In this document: positions 22,004 through 35,081 of the stretch, piece after piece
Layout of the letters: each line of letters begins with the position of its first letter
Numbering within the stretch: position 1 is the stretch's first letter
Source: Phascolomyces articulosus
Taxonomy: Eukaryota; Mucoromycota; Mucoromycetes; Mucorales; Lichtheimiaceae
NCBI GenBank assembly: GCA_025677815.1
Contig: JAIXMP010000025.1
Location: 372,001 to 436,000 of the forward strand
Reading direction: 5' to 3'
DNA: 64,000 nt
The notes under the pieces: model-generated
What the model was told of the DNA's origin: nothing
Database searches by the model: none
The model's input: the letters and a program-made list of their open reading frames with translations, nothing else
Translations under genes and position numbers: made by a program

Positions 22004-23071
22004 ATGAAATTTTTATCTTCATTAGCAGCTTGTGTCCCCCTCGCTGCATTGTCTATTTACTATTTTGAAGCACTACCCGATGTTAATGATTTACCTCGAA
22101 CGTGTGAAATATACAATGTCAAGCAACTGACTGGCATTAATGGATTTGACACATTCTTGTGCATTATTGTCACCATTTTCAATCATGCATTCCGTGATCC
22201 ACTTGGGTATGATATTACTTGGCTATTACTCGGATTTTTTGGTCTTATTTTGACCATGTTTGCACTTGAAGGTTCACGTACGCGTTCCAACCGTTTTCTT
22301 GCCTGGTTTTCATTCTGGGGTATGATTTCTAACTTTGGTGGTATGTCCAATATCTTGCTATTGTTATGGATTCCAGCCATGTTTTATTGTTTCGATGATT
22401 CTGTTATCAAAGATGTCAGAAACGTCTATATTTCACCGCAACGAGCCAATGGTATCTTGCTAGCCATTTTACTTGGTTATGCGTCCCCTACAGCTGCTAT
22501 GCTTTTGCTTGATACGTTGGAAATGCAAAAATTGGGAGCCATGGCATGGCAATTTGCACCTATTTTGGTAGGCATTTTGATTGTTGTGTTCACTCCTTTG
22601 ATGAGATGTTTGGAAGATCCAGAAGATATCCGAATGACAGCAGAGGCGCGTGCCAAATTGAAGGTATCTGATAGTCGAAATGCCGTCCAGCGAGTATACA
22701 TGTTGATTGGCATGGTCAATGTCATTATTTACTATGGTCTTTATATCCGATTAAAGATGGAAGGCATGTTGTCAGTGGAAACGTTTATCAACTTGTTGAA
22801 TGTTTACAATGGTCAAATGACAGGTGTTAGTGTGGAACAATTGGGTCGTATCGTAGCAACTCATATTTTTGCTGCTGATCTTGTTATTTGTTATTTGGGA
22901 TGTGTCATTTGGGCCTTGTTGGATCGTGGTATCAAAGGTGCTCTTATTATGCTCCTCTCTTCGATTGTTTTGGGTCCTGCCGGTGGCGTCGCGCTCTATT
23001 GCGTTTATAGAGAAGAAGGTTTACAAGATACAACACGCCTGCCAGCTATTCATGAAAAGAAAACCCAATAA
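22004..23071 (+). CDS. Conserved multi-pass membrane protein, function unknown
   Basis: Single-exon gene of 355 residues with about eight hydrophobic segments: N-terminal signal/anchor, the TWLLLGFFGLILTMFAL region, the FLAWFSFWGMISNFGG to LLLLWIPAMFYCF region, GILLAILLGYASPTAAMLL, APILVGILIVVFTPLM, the MLIGMVNVIIYYGLY region, and a C-terminal pair around LVICYLGCVIWALL and LIMLLSSIVLGPAGGVALY. It resembles fungal integral membrane proteins that often sit near secondary-metabolism genes, but I cannot name a family with confidence. There are no obvious catalytic residues. I chose the ATG at 22004 because the preceding in-frame ATG at 21899 would add a T-rich, leader-like translation. It lies tail to tail with the MFS permease. 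Confidence 0.75.
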   Translation: MKFLSSLAACVPLAALSIYYFEALPDVNDLPRTCEIYNVKQLTGINGFDTFLCIIVTIFNHAFRDPLGYDITWLLLGFFGLILTMFALEGSRTRSNRFLAWFSFWGMISNFGGMSNILLLLWIPAMFYCFDDSVIKDVRNVYISPQRANGILLAILLGYASPTAAMLLLDTLEMQKLGAMAWQFAPILVGILIVVFTPLMRCLEDPEDIRMTAEARAKLKVSDSRNAVQRVYMLIGMVNVIIYYGLYIRLKMEGMLSVETFINLLNVYNGQMTGVSVEQLGRIVATHIFAADLVICYLGCVIWALLDRGIKGALIMLLSSIVLGPAGGVALYCVYREEGLQDTTRLPAIHEKKTQ

Positions 23072-23140
23072 AGCAGTTCACATATCATTCTTTTCCTCTT
23101 ATTCTACCTTGTAATCCTTACTAATAATAGTATATACATA

Positions 23141-23160
23141 ACACACACACACACACACAC
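23141..23160 (+). repeat. (AC)10 microsatellite
   Basis: Perfect dinucleotide run between the converging membrane-protein and MFS genes. Confidence 0.9.
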
Positions 23161-23264
23161 AAAAGCAACATGTATAATATTTAAATGGTTGGTTATTAAC
23201 TTAAAATAATAAATATTACAAAATAATAAAATTTAAGAGTAACAGATGTTCATGATGATTTTGT

Positions 23265-25505
23265 TTACAAGAGATATTTTCGAGATCGTCCAGTCTGATC
23301 TATTTTCTTATTTAAACTACTAAGTCGTAATTTAAGAATGGTAGCACATGCAGCAGCAAGAAGCATAGCACCACCATTAATCATATTTGATCCAATATAA
23401 CGTGGGGCATCGGAGGTCCATCCAGAATAAAGTGCAAATGTACATACAAGGGCACCAAAGTTACCCATTGAAGAGACGATACCCGTGGCTGAAGCAACAC
23501 CTACAGAATCTTCTCTTAGATTGGCTGTCCATGCCATACTCTAAAAAGAAACGTAGCTTTTTAGTAATGTCTTTCTCACACTCCCCTCTTTATAAAAAAA
23601 GATGAAGATGAATAACACTTACCAAAGGAACAGTAGGATAAGTTCCACCTGCTACCACCATCAATCCAAAATATCGAGCTGCAATTGGTTTAGCAAAACT
23701 TAAGATAGCAAAACCAGTAAATGCCGCGGACGAACACCCAATGATAAACCATCCACGATCCTCCCAACGGTCGCTCAAACGTGTTACAATATATACCATC
23801 AATCCACCAAACACATAGGGAGGAATGGACATCAAACTCACTTGAATCGAGTTATATGTACCCAATTCTTGAACGATACGTGGAATAAAGTAACCCAACG
23901 AGGTAGCTGCCATGACAGGGGTAAAATACAAGACACAAAACAACCACACCTTGTAATCCATCAATTGAATTTTTACTTGGGCTAAATCACCGCTGGAGAA
24001 AATTTTCTTTTTCTGCTGTTGTTCTTGTTGTTGCTCTTCATGTTCTTCCTCTGTTAGTGCCAAACGCTGACGAATCAAAATGAGTTGTTCATCAGTCAAG
24101 AATCGTTTGCTTGTTTCAGGCTTGGATGGTAAGTAAAAAATGGTGGCAACACCAAAAATAACGGAGATGATACCCGATATCAAAAAAAGCCTATAGAGAT
24201 TATTTCCAAATCATGCATATTATTATTAAGTTTTATTGCTCCAATCCATAATACAGTCAACATCATCAACTCAACAAATATTTATATGTAAGTGTTACCA
24301 TTGCCAACCATAAAGGTTTCCTTTAGTATCAATTAACTGAATACCTGCTGAGATCAAACCACCAAAGGCACCTATATATACACCATTATCATCATATTAG
24401 TATTAGTATTATTTCATTATATTTATATTTTGTTCACACGTAATACAATTCAATTACTCTCCTTACCTGACGTTGGACCCGCCAAGTAGGTTACACCGAT
24501 TCTGGATGAGATCTCATTCGGTCGATACCATAAAGTAGTGTAGTACGCTATAATAAGTACAGGGACCTAAATTAATACATATAAAAGCATCTTTTCATTA
24601 TATCCATTTTTATAAACCTGTTCGCTCTTATATTGCTTTTAAACAAATGTACATACTAATGCCTAGGATTATAAATTATGATACAAAAAAAACCATCAAA
24701 TGTTAGTTACAGCGATAAAATTTCTTTCTGGAATAATATGTATAATAACGTTTCTTACCTGGCCAAAAGCCTGCTTCAAATACACCCTTTTAAAATATCA
24801 ACAAAATTAGAATAATAAACCTTATAAGTTCGAGTGGCTATTATCCATCATCTTACCAATAAGAACCGTAAGAAATAAAAATGCCATGCAGTCGAGATAG
24901 CGGCCATACAACCAGTAACAATCGACCATGTTATCATGATTCTTGCAATCCAGTAAGCGGGATTCACTTTTGCCATGATAAGATTCGATGGAACTTCAAA
25001 AACCTATTAGCAATAGATATTTACAAATAATATCATTAGAGGAAATCATGAAATTTTACTTATATTCTGCTGTTCATAAAGGGAATATAAGAGGGAGAGA
25101 GAGAGAGAGAGAGAGGAAAAAACTTACAATATAAGCAACATAAAACAAACCCAAACCTATATTATTTTCTCGTCCCGAGAGATCAGCTGTTGTTGCCAGG
25201 TCATGACCTTGTTGTTTATTCATTGTCATTGCATAACCTACATTGGCCCGATCTTGAACACTTAAAAAGTATAAAATAAAGATCCAGGGTACAATGCGCC
25301 AGTCAAGTTTTCTTAAGAGTGCTGTTTCTTCAGGGTTTTGTTCGCCATTAGCTGTAGTGCTACTATTGCTACTCCTATTACTTATAATACTTTTATTGTC
25401 ATTGGCTCCTGGGGCATTCCGTTGTCGGACGTCAGACCATTGGTATTCTTCACTAATGGAAACATTCCCACTGGTTTTTGTAATAGTAGGAGTCAAAGTC
25501 GACAT
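23265..25505 (-). CDS. MFS permease, anion:cation symporter (allantoate/nicotinate-type) family
   Basis: Plasma-membrane transporter of the fungal ACS family, which takes up small organic anions such as allantoate, nicotinate or vitamins; the substrate is unknown. Eight exons on the minus strand (25128-25505, 24857-25003, 24759-24786, 24657-24662, 24467-24547, 24299-24371, 23623-24190, 23265-23540) close in frame to 518 residues. Recognisable parts: LLRKLDWRIVPWIFILYFL and DRANVGYA of the first helix, the loop GVFEAGFWPG, LWYRPNEISSRIG after helix 4, and a central cytosolic loop with a Gln/Glu/Lys-rich insert. About 12 membrane segments are expected. The fourth exon is only 6 bases; without it the join is still in frame but loses the expected WPGxxYY spacing. 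A (GA)n run lies in the first intron. Confidence 0.9.
25095..25115 (+). repeat. (GA)n microsatellite in MFS intron 1
   Basis: About ten GA units just inside the first intron of the minus-strand MFS gene. On the transcribed sense strand it is a TC run. Confidence 0.8.
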
Positions 25506-26306
25506 TGCGAAAATCAAGTTTATCACTTTTTTCCCTTTTACAACGCTTTTTGTCTGGATGATGTCCGATCTGATATGGATTCCCACACTCTTTATAATCT
25601 AAAGTTTAATTATAGTTTACCTGATATTTTTTTCTACAATTTATCATTTCCCACAAATATAAACAAAATACTTGAATAACAAAGTATTTTTGGGTTTATT
25701 AACAATTTTTATATTTGGATACTTTTTTTTTACTATTATGGATCAAAGTGCAGTGATGTTTAGCCAATAAAACGGGTAAATTATCCAAGTTTCGGTGACA
25801 ATTAATAATAGATAATGACTGAGGTGGTACTAACCCAACCGTAACTCAATTAAAAACTGTTCTGTGCAGTATATGATCAAATATACAAGCAATACACAAC
25901 TTTTTTCATATCATAAAGATAGGAGTACTAGTTACTGTTATATTGCTATTGCATTTAAACACTCTCACAGCAGTTCTTGAAAAAGTCTAGTAGCACCAAT
26001 GTCAAATTACATGAAAGTTTCTCAATTACACCATGCTTCTACTATCCAAATACATAATTAGAATAGCTTCGAAAACATACGCGCTTTACCATATAATGAA
26101 ATATATATTTCATGTATCCAAGAAAAGGGTAAAGTATATCGAAGAAAACGGATATTTTCCAGTAAACGAATGAAAAAATAATTTCAATGGTTTGCCAGTT
26201 ATTAGAATTATAAAAATATGCAATATAAACGTGGTTGTTATGGTATAGTACATGTAATCGTTAAATTATATATAATGGTAATAATCTATCTAACGCCGAG
26301 TTTCTT
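25506..26306. other. Intergenic
   Basis: It holds the MFS promoter (25506-25700) and the 3' flank of the Old Yellow Enzyme gene. AT-rich; no gene is seen. Confidence 0.5.
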
Positions 26307-27759
<1,453 letters not shown>

Positions 27760-29303
27760 ACTTGATTTAATAATAATAAAAAAAAGTGATGGATTATAGG
27801 TTCCTGTTAGCCCTCCCTTTTTATATAAAAACAAATGAGAGACACTGATTCACACTCCTTTGCTCCGACAATCATTCCGTTTCAGATCGTGGCTGTGACA
27901 TGAGCAACATTACACCAAGCATTTTTTATAAACAGACGACTTCTTGTCGTATTATCTATGATCGTTATCATGAAAGAATGATGGTTTAACAATTTCTCAC
28001 ATCAAAATGTATTTATTTGTATTACTTTTTATTGATATATATAAATATATATACGAGAGAGAAATAGTAATTTGCTATACACTATATAAACTAATAACAT
28101 ATGTTTTCTTTTTCATCAAGAAACTATTGAATTGTCTTTTATAGAGCAACACAATTTTTAAATAAACTGAACGATAAAAGGATTTTACTAAAAGTTAACG
28201 TGTTACAAATGATCCGTTAGCTTGGTTACACTCTCACTAAGTTACTGGTCTGAGTTCATATTTATGAGGGAATTTCACTCACATTTAAGTTTATGCGTGA
28301 AGGGAAGGTATGCATTCGATGTTTTATCAGCAGCTGTTCGCTGACAATGTTATACATTTTGTTTCAAGCATTTTTATTCTCAATTGTTGAGAACATATTA
28401 TGTTTTGGATAATATTCTACGTTGATTTAATGTCATAATGGAAATAGTAGTAGATAGGATCATGCTGATATTACCAAAAAAAAAAAAAAGCTACTCAAAA
28501 GACAAAACAAAAATAATATATTACGAAATGAATGCATTAATAAAAATTATTTTCTTTAGACCTCTTAGAAATATTTAGTATAAATTCAACGTTATCTTTT
28601 GCTATTTATGACAAATAATTATTTTTCATCGGTCACCCAGTCATTAATAAGTGATTAATAAGTGGGTACGACTTCTCGATTCAATCAAGAGGTTTATCAA
28701 CGTAACACACCTGAAAAGATGCATGATATGTACCATATATAAATAGTTAGTTACTTAATACATTTACTAACATATAAATCAAGAATGAAAATATCAACAT
28801 CTTTCGATTGTACATTTACCATTGATTTTAATAAATCCATGTTATAATCTCTAGCTATATGTGGCTAATAGAATTCAATAATATTATATCCCCAGATATT
28901 TGGTACTAATTATAATCAATGAACCTTGCCGTGGTTTTGACAAACTTGATAGATAAACCATCTTATACTATTAGTGGTACTCCAACAGATCAATAATAAG
29001 ATCGGTCTGATAAGAAGTAGTCATTGGATAATCACTGTACAACAGCACATGTACGATACATATATCTATACCAATGACGGATACTACATTTTTGGATTCT
29101 GAATAAAGAATAGTCATACATTCTGTGATTTGAAAATAATATTTATTCGTAAAACATGAGGTCTTCTTACCATTAGTGACTAAATGTCGAAAAGGTATAA
29201 TTTTATAGCCAAGGTTGGAAAATTGATTGCCCGCGATCTTTATATCACCCAAATATTGGATACTTCTTCTTTCCTTTGGGAAACTTATTATTAAAACAAA
29301 ACT
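27760..29303. other. Divergent intergenic region
   Basis: This separates the Old Yellow Enzyme and hydroxypyruvate reductase starts. It is AT-rich, with a short tandem copy of ATTAATAAGTG near 28643-28665 and an A-run near 28476-28490. No gene is supported. Confidence 0.5.
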
Positions 29304-30962
29304 ATGGCTATGGCATTCCGATCGGCGATCCGTAACACCATTGCTTTGCGACACGCATTCCAGCAATACAGCCATTTCCATAGTAACGCCCGTGTGCTTG
29401 CTCCCAAAGTTGTTGCTACCCGTGTTTTGCCTCAACATGCTCAAGCACGTTTGAAGGCACAAGATTTCGAGTTGGTTCAATGGCCGGAAGATTCGCTCAT
29501 GCCACGAGACAAATTATTGAACGACGTTAAGGGTATATAATAATAATAACAAAAACAATAGTAAAGGAGAAAATAAAACTGATCTAATGAGCGCGAATGG
29601 TGGCCCACTCTTTTTTTTCCCCCTAGGTGCTGAAGGCTTGTTGTGTGTTTTGGGTGATAAAGTTGACAAAGAACTTCTTGAAGCTGCAGGTATAAAAATG
29701 AAATCTATTTGCATCATAAAAAGAAAGCTAATTTATCTGGTTTTTAGGTCCCAGCTTGAAAGTTGTGACTACAATGAGTGTTGGATATGATCATATTGAT
29801 ATTGCTACTGCCAAAAAGAATAATGTCAAGGTTGGATACACTCCTGATGTTTTGACGGATGCAACTGCTGATTTAACTGTGCTTCTTACATTAGCTGCTG
29901 CACGAAAGATGAAACAGGTAAAAAATCAAGGAAAGAACGTAATAATATTTGCAAGGATTAAAAAAATACTAAAAACTCTCTTTTGTTGCCATTTTACTTA
30001 TAGGGTATTCGCGCTGCTGAAAATGGCGAGGTATGCCGTCATGGATTTTTATCCATATTTTCTTATTGCATATAGATTAATGTAAAATGTATTGTTTTAG
30101 TGGCGTGAATGGAGACCCAATTGGCTCTGTGGTTATCAATTCTCTGGTAAAACCCTCGGTATGGTTGGTATGGGCCGAATTGGTCAGGCTGTTGCCGATC
30201 GTTTACGTGCATTTGGTATTGAGCGTGTCTTATATTGGGGTCGTCGTGAAAAGCCTGAGCTCAAGGGTAAGGCTGAATTTGCATCCATGGATGAACTCTT
30301 GAAAGAATCAGATTATGTTGTTGCATGCTGTGCCTTGACCCCTGAGACCAAGGAATTGTTTGATTATGAAGCTTTCAAAAAGATGAAAGATACTGCTGTA
30401 AGTGTTATTTATTTATTTATTTGTTTTATAAATAAATATAAATATATAAATTAAATTTAAATGAATTGGAGTTATTAACATTAATTGAAATGACAGATCT
30501 TTGCCAATTCTGCTCGTGGCGGCGTTGTCAAGCAAGAAGACTTGGGTAATTTTTTTTCTATTCGATAAACAATGAATGTCTATTATAAAACTGTACGGTG
30601 ATAATTCTTACTTTTTAAATGTTTATATTTTTATAGTTCGTGCTTTACAAGAAGACTTGATTGCTGGTGCTGGTTTAGATGTAACCACACCTGAACCTCT
30701 TCCTACTGATCATCCTCTCTTCAAGTTGGATAACTGCGTTATTCTCCCTCATATTGGTAATGAACAGAAACAGCTTTAAGAAAAATCATATTCCGATGGC
30801 AAGGTATGACAAAAATCAAACTAACAAAACTTTATACTTTTCTATTGGAAATATATAGGTAGTGCAACGATTGAAGCTCGTGAGGTGATGGGCGATATCT
30901 GTATTGATAACATTGCTGCAGGACTGAAGAATGAAAAGCTTCGTTGTGAACTTAACCATTAG
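29304..30962 (+). CDS. GRHPR: Glyoxylate/hydroxypyruvate reductase (D-2-hydroxyacid dehydrogenase)
   Basis: Reduces glyoxylate or hydroxypyruvate with NAD(P)H to glycolate or D-glycerate. Eight exons (29304-29532, 29627-29689, 29748-29917, 30004-30030, 30101-30397, 30497-30545, 30637-30756, 30859-30962) close in frame to 352 residues. The N-terminal 30 or so residues are Arg/Ala/Ser-rich and lack acidic residues, which suggests a mitochondrial presequence. The catalytic domain shows [11 protein letters not shown], the Rossmann motif GMGRIG (about 186-191), [10 protein letters not shown] (substrate Arg), [10 protein letters not shown] (catalytic Glu) and LPHIGSAT (catalytic His). The [17 protein letters not shown] segment is typical of GRHPR rather than formate or phosphoglycerate dehydrogenases. 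Confidence 0.94.
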
Positions 30963-31286
30963 ATTTATTTAAAGCATTAAAATTGTGCTATTTAAAATAA
31001 AGAATAATTATGTACTATCCATCTCTCTTATAATAATAACGGAAACGGACCGAGAGGATCCCCTCAGTAATTAGGCAAATACCTTGCAGTTTCTTTTTTT
31101 GAATTGTCCGACGACAAGAAAAAAACCCACACACACATATTTTTTATCGTTAGGTGTTCCTGGAATATATAGTTGTGTGTGTGTCTTTTTTTTTCTCGAG
31201 TAACCTTTTAGTTCTTTCGCTCCGCCCTCTTCCTTTTTTCACTTTCTCCTTAACTATTATTCAATTCGTCTTGACCAGCTTTCAAT
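30963..31286. other. Spacer and HOOK promoter
   Basis: Short intergenic region between two same-strand genes. It has an AATAAAG-like signal near 30998 for the upstream gene and a pyrimidine-rich leader before 31287. Confidence 0.5.
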
Positions 31287-34200
31287 ATGACATTTTCGCG
31301 GATGGAAGCTGCTCTTGAAGATGCCTTTGTTGAATGGGTATGATGTTTTTTCTTGGTTTATTCTGAATTGACAAGGTTGAACGGGATTGTATGTGATTCT
31401 CACACAAGGCTGTTTTTGCCATTCTCTCTTTTTTTTCGTCACGCTGCGCCCAATATAATAGATCAATACATTCGAAGGCAAGTCGGGTCCTATTGATACG
31501 GTAGTCGAGCTTTCAGACGGTAGTGTACTTTCGGGTGTATTAATCGACATGTAAGAACGAGAAAGAAAACAGAAACTTTTTATCCAGCTACTCTATTTTT
31601 GAATTACGAAGAACTCGAACATCATCTTACGTTATTGCACCTTTTTTATATAATATCACTATAGCGACGCAAAATGGTTCAGACCATTAGGTAGCAATGA
31701 GCCTGGTGGCTTGACGAGTAGAAATAAACGAAATAGCAACGGAAGTGCTACTAATGGCAACAGTACATGGGTCGTTCGTTTCAACACTATTAAAAAAATG
31801 CATAAGCTTATTACGCGATACTTTGACGAAGTTCTTGGGCAAGACCCTGACCTTTTACCATCCATCAACCTTGCTGGTATTGCAAAAGATGCAGACCTGC
31901 ATGAATTGTTGTTATTATGTCAGTTGATTATTGCTATTGCAGTCCAATCTGATAATAACCGTACCTATATTGAAATGATCCAAAGTTTGTCTCAAAAAAG
32001 CCAGCATGCTTTGATGTTATCTATTGAAGAAGTAAGTAAACCTTTACTCAATGAAAATTACCTCAGACGCTAGAGTATAAAAAAGAGAGAGGGAGACTTC
32101 GTGAGAAGGTAAAGGCTGTGAGAAACAAAGACCTAACTATGATAAATGGGGGTCTTTTCTTTATAGGTGATGAACCATTTTAATAATGAAATAGATACCA
32201 TGAACCCTCGTAATTCACAACTTTCAGGAACATCAGGCACAACAACGACGAAAAGTTTACAGTTTGACAGGTAACCCATCAATATAAATAAATATATACA
32301 AACAAAGAAAAAAATATCTTGATTTCCCACCATCCAAATAAAAGCTAAATTAAAATTTACTGACTTTTCTGTGTTATGCACTTTTTACAGTAGTGATATG
32401 CCATACAGATATCAAGTTGAGTTTGAGAAATTAAACGTTGAAAAAAAACAGTTCGAAGTACAACATAATCAATTATTGGCGGAATTTGATGAATTACGCG
32501 AGCGCTTTGTTAGTATTTCCCTTTTTTTTGTGGATTTTTTTTAGGAGTACCATGACAAAGGAGAGAGAAGACACTTTGCATTAGGAATATATTCTAAATA
32601 ATTTTATTATGTAACCACTATTATGACAGGATGATATCGTGTTGGAAAAGGAAGATCTGAAAAACCGTCTTCGAGATATGGATGAAGCCATTACACAAGC
32701 AAACAATACTGGCAAAGCTGACTTTGTCATGCGTACTGAAATCGATCATCTCAAGCAGGACTTGTAAGTGTAATGAATTTTTGGAGGGTTATGGAAAATA
32801 TGTGATTTGTTAACATGCGCGTTTATACAGAGAGAAGAGTGAAGATCGTCGACTCGAAACTGAAAACACAATAGAGACTCAGCTCTCACAAATTAATGAT
32901 CTTAAACGAAAGGTAATACTGTATGATTTTGAGCGATATATATATAAGTATATATTTGAGAGTGCCTTTTGATTGATAAATTATTGAAAAAAAACACAGG
33001 TAGACGAGCTGACGGTGAAAGCTGATGAAGCTGAAGTATTACGAGATGAGTTAGAAGAGTATCGTCATGAGTTAGAGCGCATGGATAAATTGGAAAGCAT
33101 GCTAGAAAAATACAAACGCAAAGTTGAAGATACTACCGACTTGAAAAGACAAATTAAGGTATTATCCAGGATGGTGATGAAAGAGGGAAAAAGCTATCTA
33201 TTTTTTGAATCTTCTTTATAATGACCCTTAACCATGATGTTGCTCAATTTTTTGATTATAATTCTACTAGGCTTTGGAAGATCAAAATACAAGTCTACTT
33301 GAACGTAGTCACCAAGTCGAGGATGAATATCGCAAAGTCCTCTCATTCAAGACATTGATGGATTCTTATAAGGAACAAGTCCAACAACTTGAATCTGGCA
33401 ATCAGGAACTTATCAAGGAAAAGAACCGATTGGAAGAAGAAGTTCATAAAATGACACAAACATGTCAATATCTCGAAGAAGATCGAGATCGCAATATGGA
33501 GCAAGTCCAATTGTTAGAAGAACAAATTCGAGAGATGGAACTTGGAGGTAAGGGGAAAGTTGATATCGTATATTAGGAAACTGCTGAAGATGTCAATAAT
33601 AACTTATTGATAATACAATTAGGTACATCTTTGGAAGAGGCTATCAACAACCGTTCAAGTGTAGTGATTGATGAGGAAGTCGATCCTGATAGTAATAATA
33701 TGGAGGAGAATATGAAGAAAGCTAATATTACAGAAATGTATGCATAGATATTATCAATTTTAAAATCAACTACTTCCACTAATATCAAAAATTTATTTTA
33801 CTAGGCGACTTAACATTCAACGATTAAAGCGTCAAATTAAAGAAATGGAGCAAAATGGTGGCGCTTCGGAAGAAGCATCTAAGGAGATTGCTAATGTTAA
33901 ACAAGAATTTGATGGTATCAAATCGTCTAAAGAACAGTTAGAAAAGGTAATAATGGCAAAAAAGATAATCTATCAATATAGATAGAAAAAGGAGCTTACG
34001 CATTATGCTATAAAGGAATATGCAGATGTTGTTGAAGAAAGGGATCAACTTCGAAAAGAGTTGGCACAGATCCGAAACGGTATCCCCGACTCTCTGTTGA
34101 ATCAAACACAAACAATTATGGCATTCCGATCTCGTATTCTTGATCTTGAAAAAGAAGCCAATTTCTTAAAAGACAGTACTATCAAGCTCGAAAATGCAGT

Positions 34201-35081
34201 AATGCAAGGCACAAGTAGCGTAGCCAAGGATGCAACATCTTTACAAAACTATGAAAAGGAGCACAGTAAAATCCAAGATCGCTTAAATCGTCTTGAAGAT
34301 ATTACCAAAATGCAATTACATGACATTAATCGAATGTTGGTTGAAGCAAATTATTTACATGGTATCAACAGTGATGGAGCTTTGAAAGACAGACCTGCCT
34401 TGACTGAGTAAGTTTATTTTCATCCGTTATAACTGCTGTTTTACAAATGATGTTGGTTTATTAATTCTTTGACTTCTCTTTATGACGTATAGCGAGGATT
34501 TGGAAACGATAAAGGAACAAAATGCAAACCTTCAAATAAACGTCCTGCATTTACAGGAAGAAATCAACGAAAGTCAAGGGAAGATCCGTAAAGTCCGAGA
34601 CGTACGTATTATATAAATTGACAGCAAAATGGTTTTGTATGGGGCAGCTGATAACTCAAATGACTTATCATTATTTAGATGATCAAGCTATATACCCAAC
34701 TTTTAGAAGAAATGACGGCACGATTTGGAAGCAACGGTAGTAGACGTTCAGAAGAACCAGCTGCCTTATTGAGTCGTACACCACGCACGAAAGAGGAAGA
34801 AAACGATCTACTCAAAGTAAGTTTTATATTTTTTGTTCAAAATAGAGATAAAAAAGATGGATTGCATGTTGTTTACTAATTTATTAATATATTAGAAACA
34901 AATTCACGATGTTCGTGTACAATCACGGCGTGAGCAACAACTCATTATATCCGCATGGTATGATCTTGCACGACGCAATCACCGTGAAGGTGTTGGTATT
35001 TCTATTCGATCGACACCTTCATCATGGCTTGGCCGACAACGAAAAATACTGGATAGTCAGTTACGAAAGCGATTATGCTAA
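31287..35081 (+). CDS. HOOK-family microtubule adaptor
   Basis: HOOK proteins link cargo, especially early endosomes, to dynein and kinesin on microtubules; in fungi this drives long-range endosome traffic in hyphae. Fifteen exons close in frame: 31287-31337, 31462-31550, 31665-32031, 32167-32270, 32391-32508, 32630-32763, 32831-32912, 33000-33158, 33271-33547, 33623-33737, 33805-33946, 34016-34407, 34493-34601, 34679-34816, 34896-35081. The product has 820 residues. Residues 1-160 or so form the HOOK (calponin-homology-like) domain, with INTFEGKSGPIDTVVELSDG, WVVRFNTIKKMHKLITRYF and LLLLCQLIIAIAVQSDN. Residues of about 185-700 are nearly continuous Glu/Lys/Leu coiled coil. The tail has HDVRVQSRREQQLIISAWYDL, a conserved HOOK segment, and ends Arg/Lys-rich. 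A short insert rich in Asn/Gly/Ser (residues 58-75) interrupts the HOOK domain. Confidence 0.94.

Noticed and set aside
28643..28665. Tandem ATTAATAAGTG as a possible CRISPR-like or satellite unit
   Set aside because: There are only two adjacent copies and no spacers; it is a simple duplication.
28971..29480. 169-codon minus-strand frame upstream of and over GRHPR exon 1
   Set aside because: It overlaps a well-supported first exon on the opposite strand and has no domain signal.
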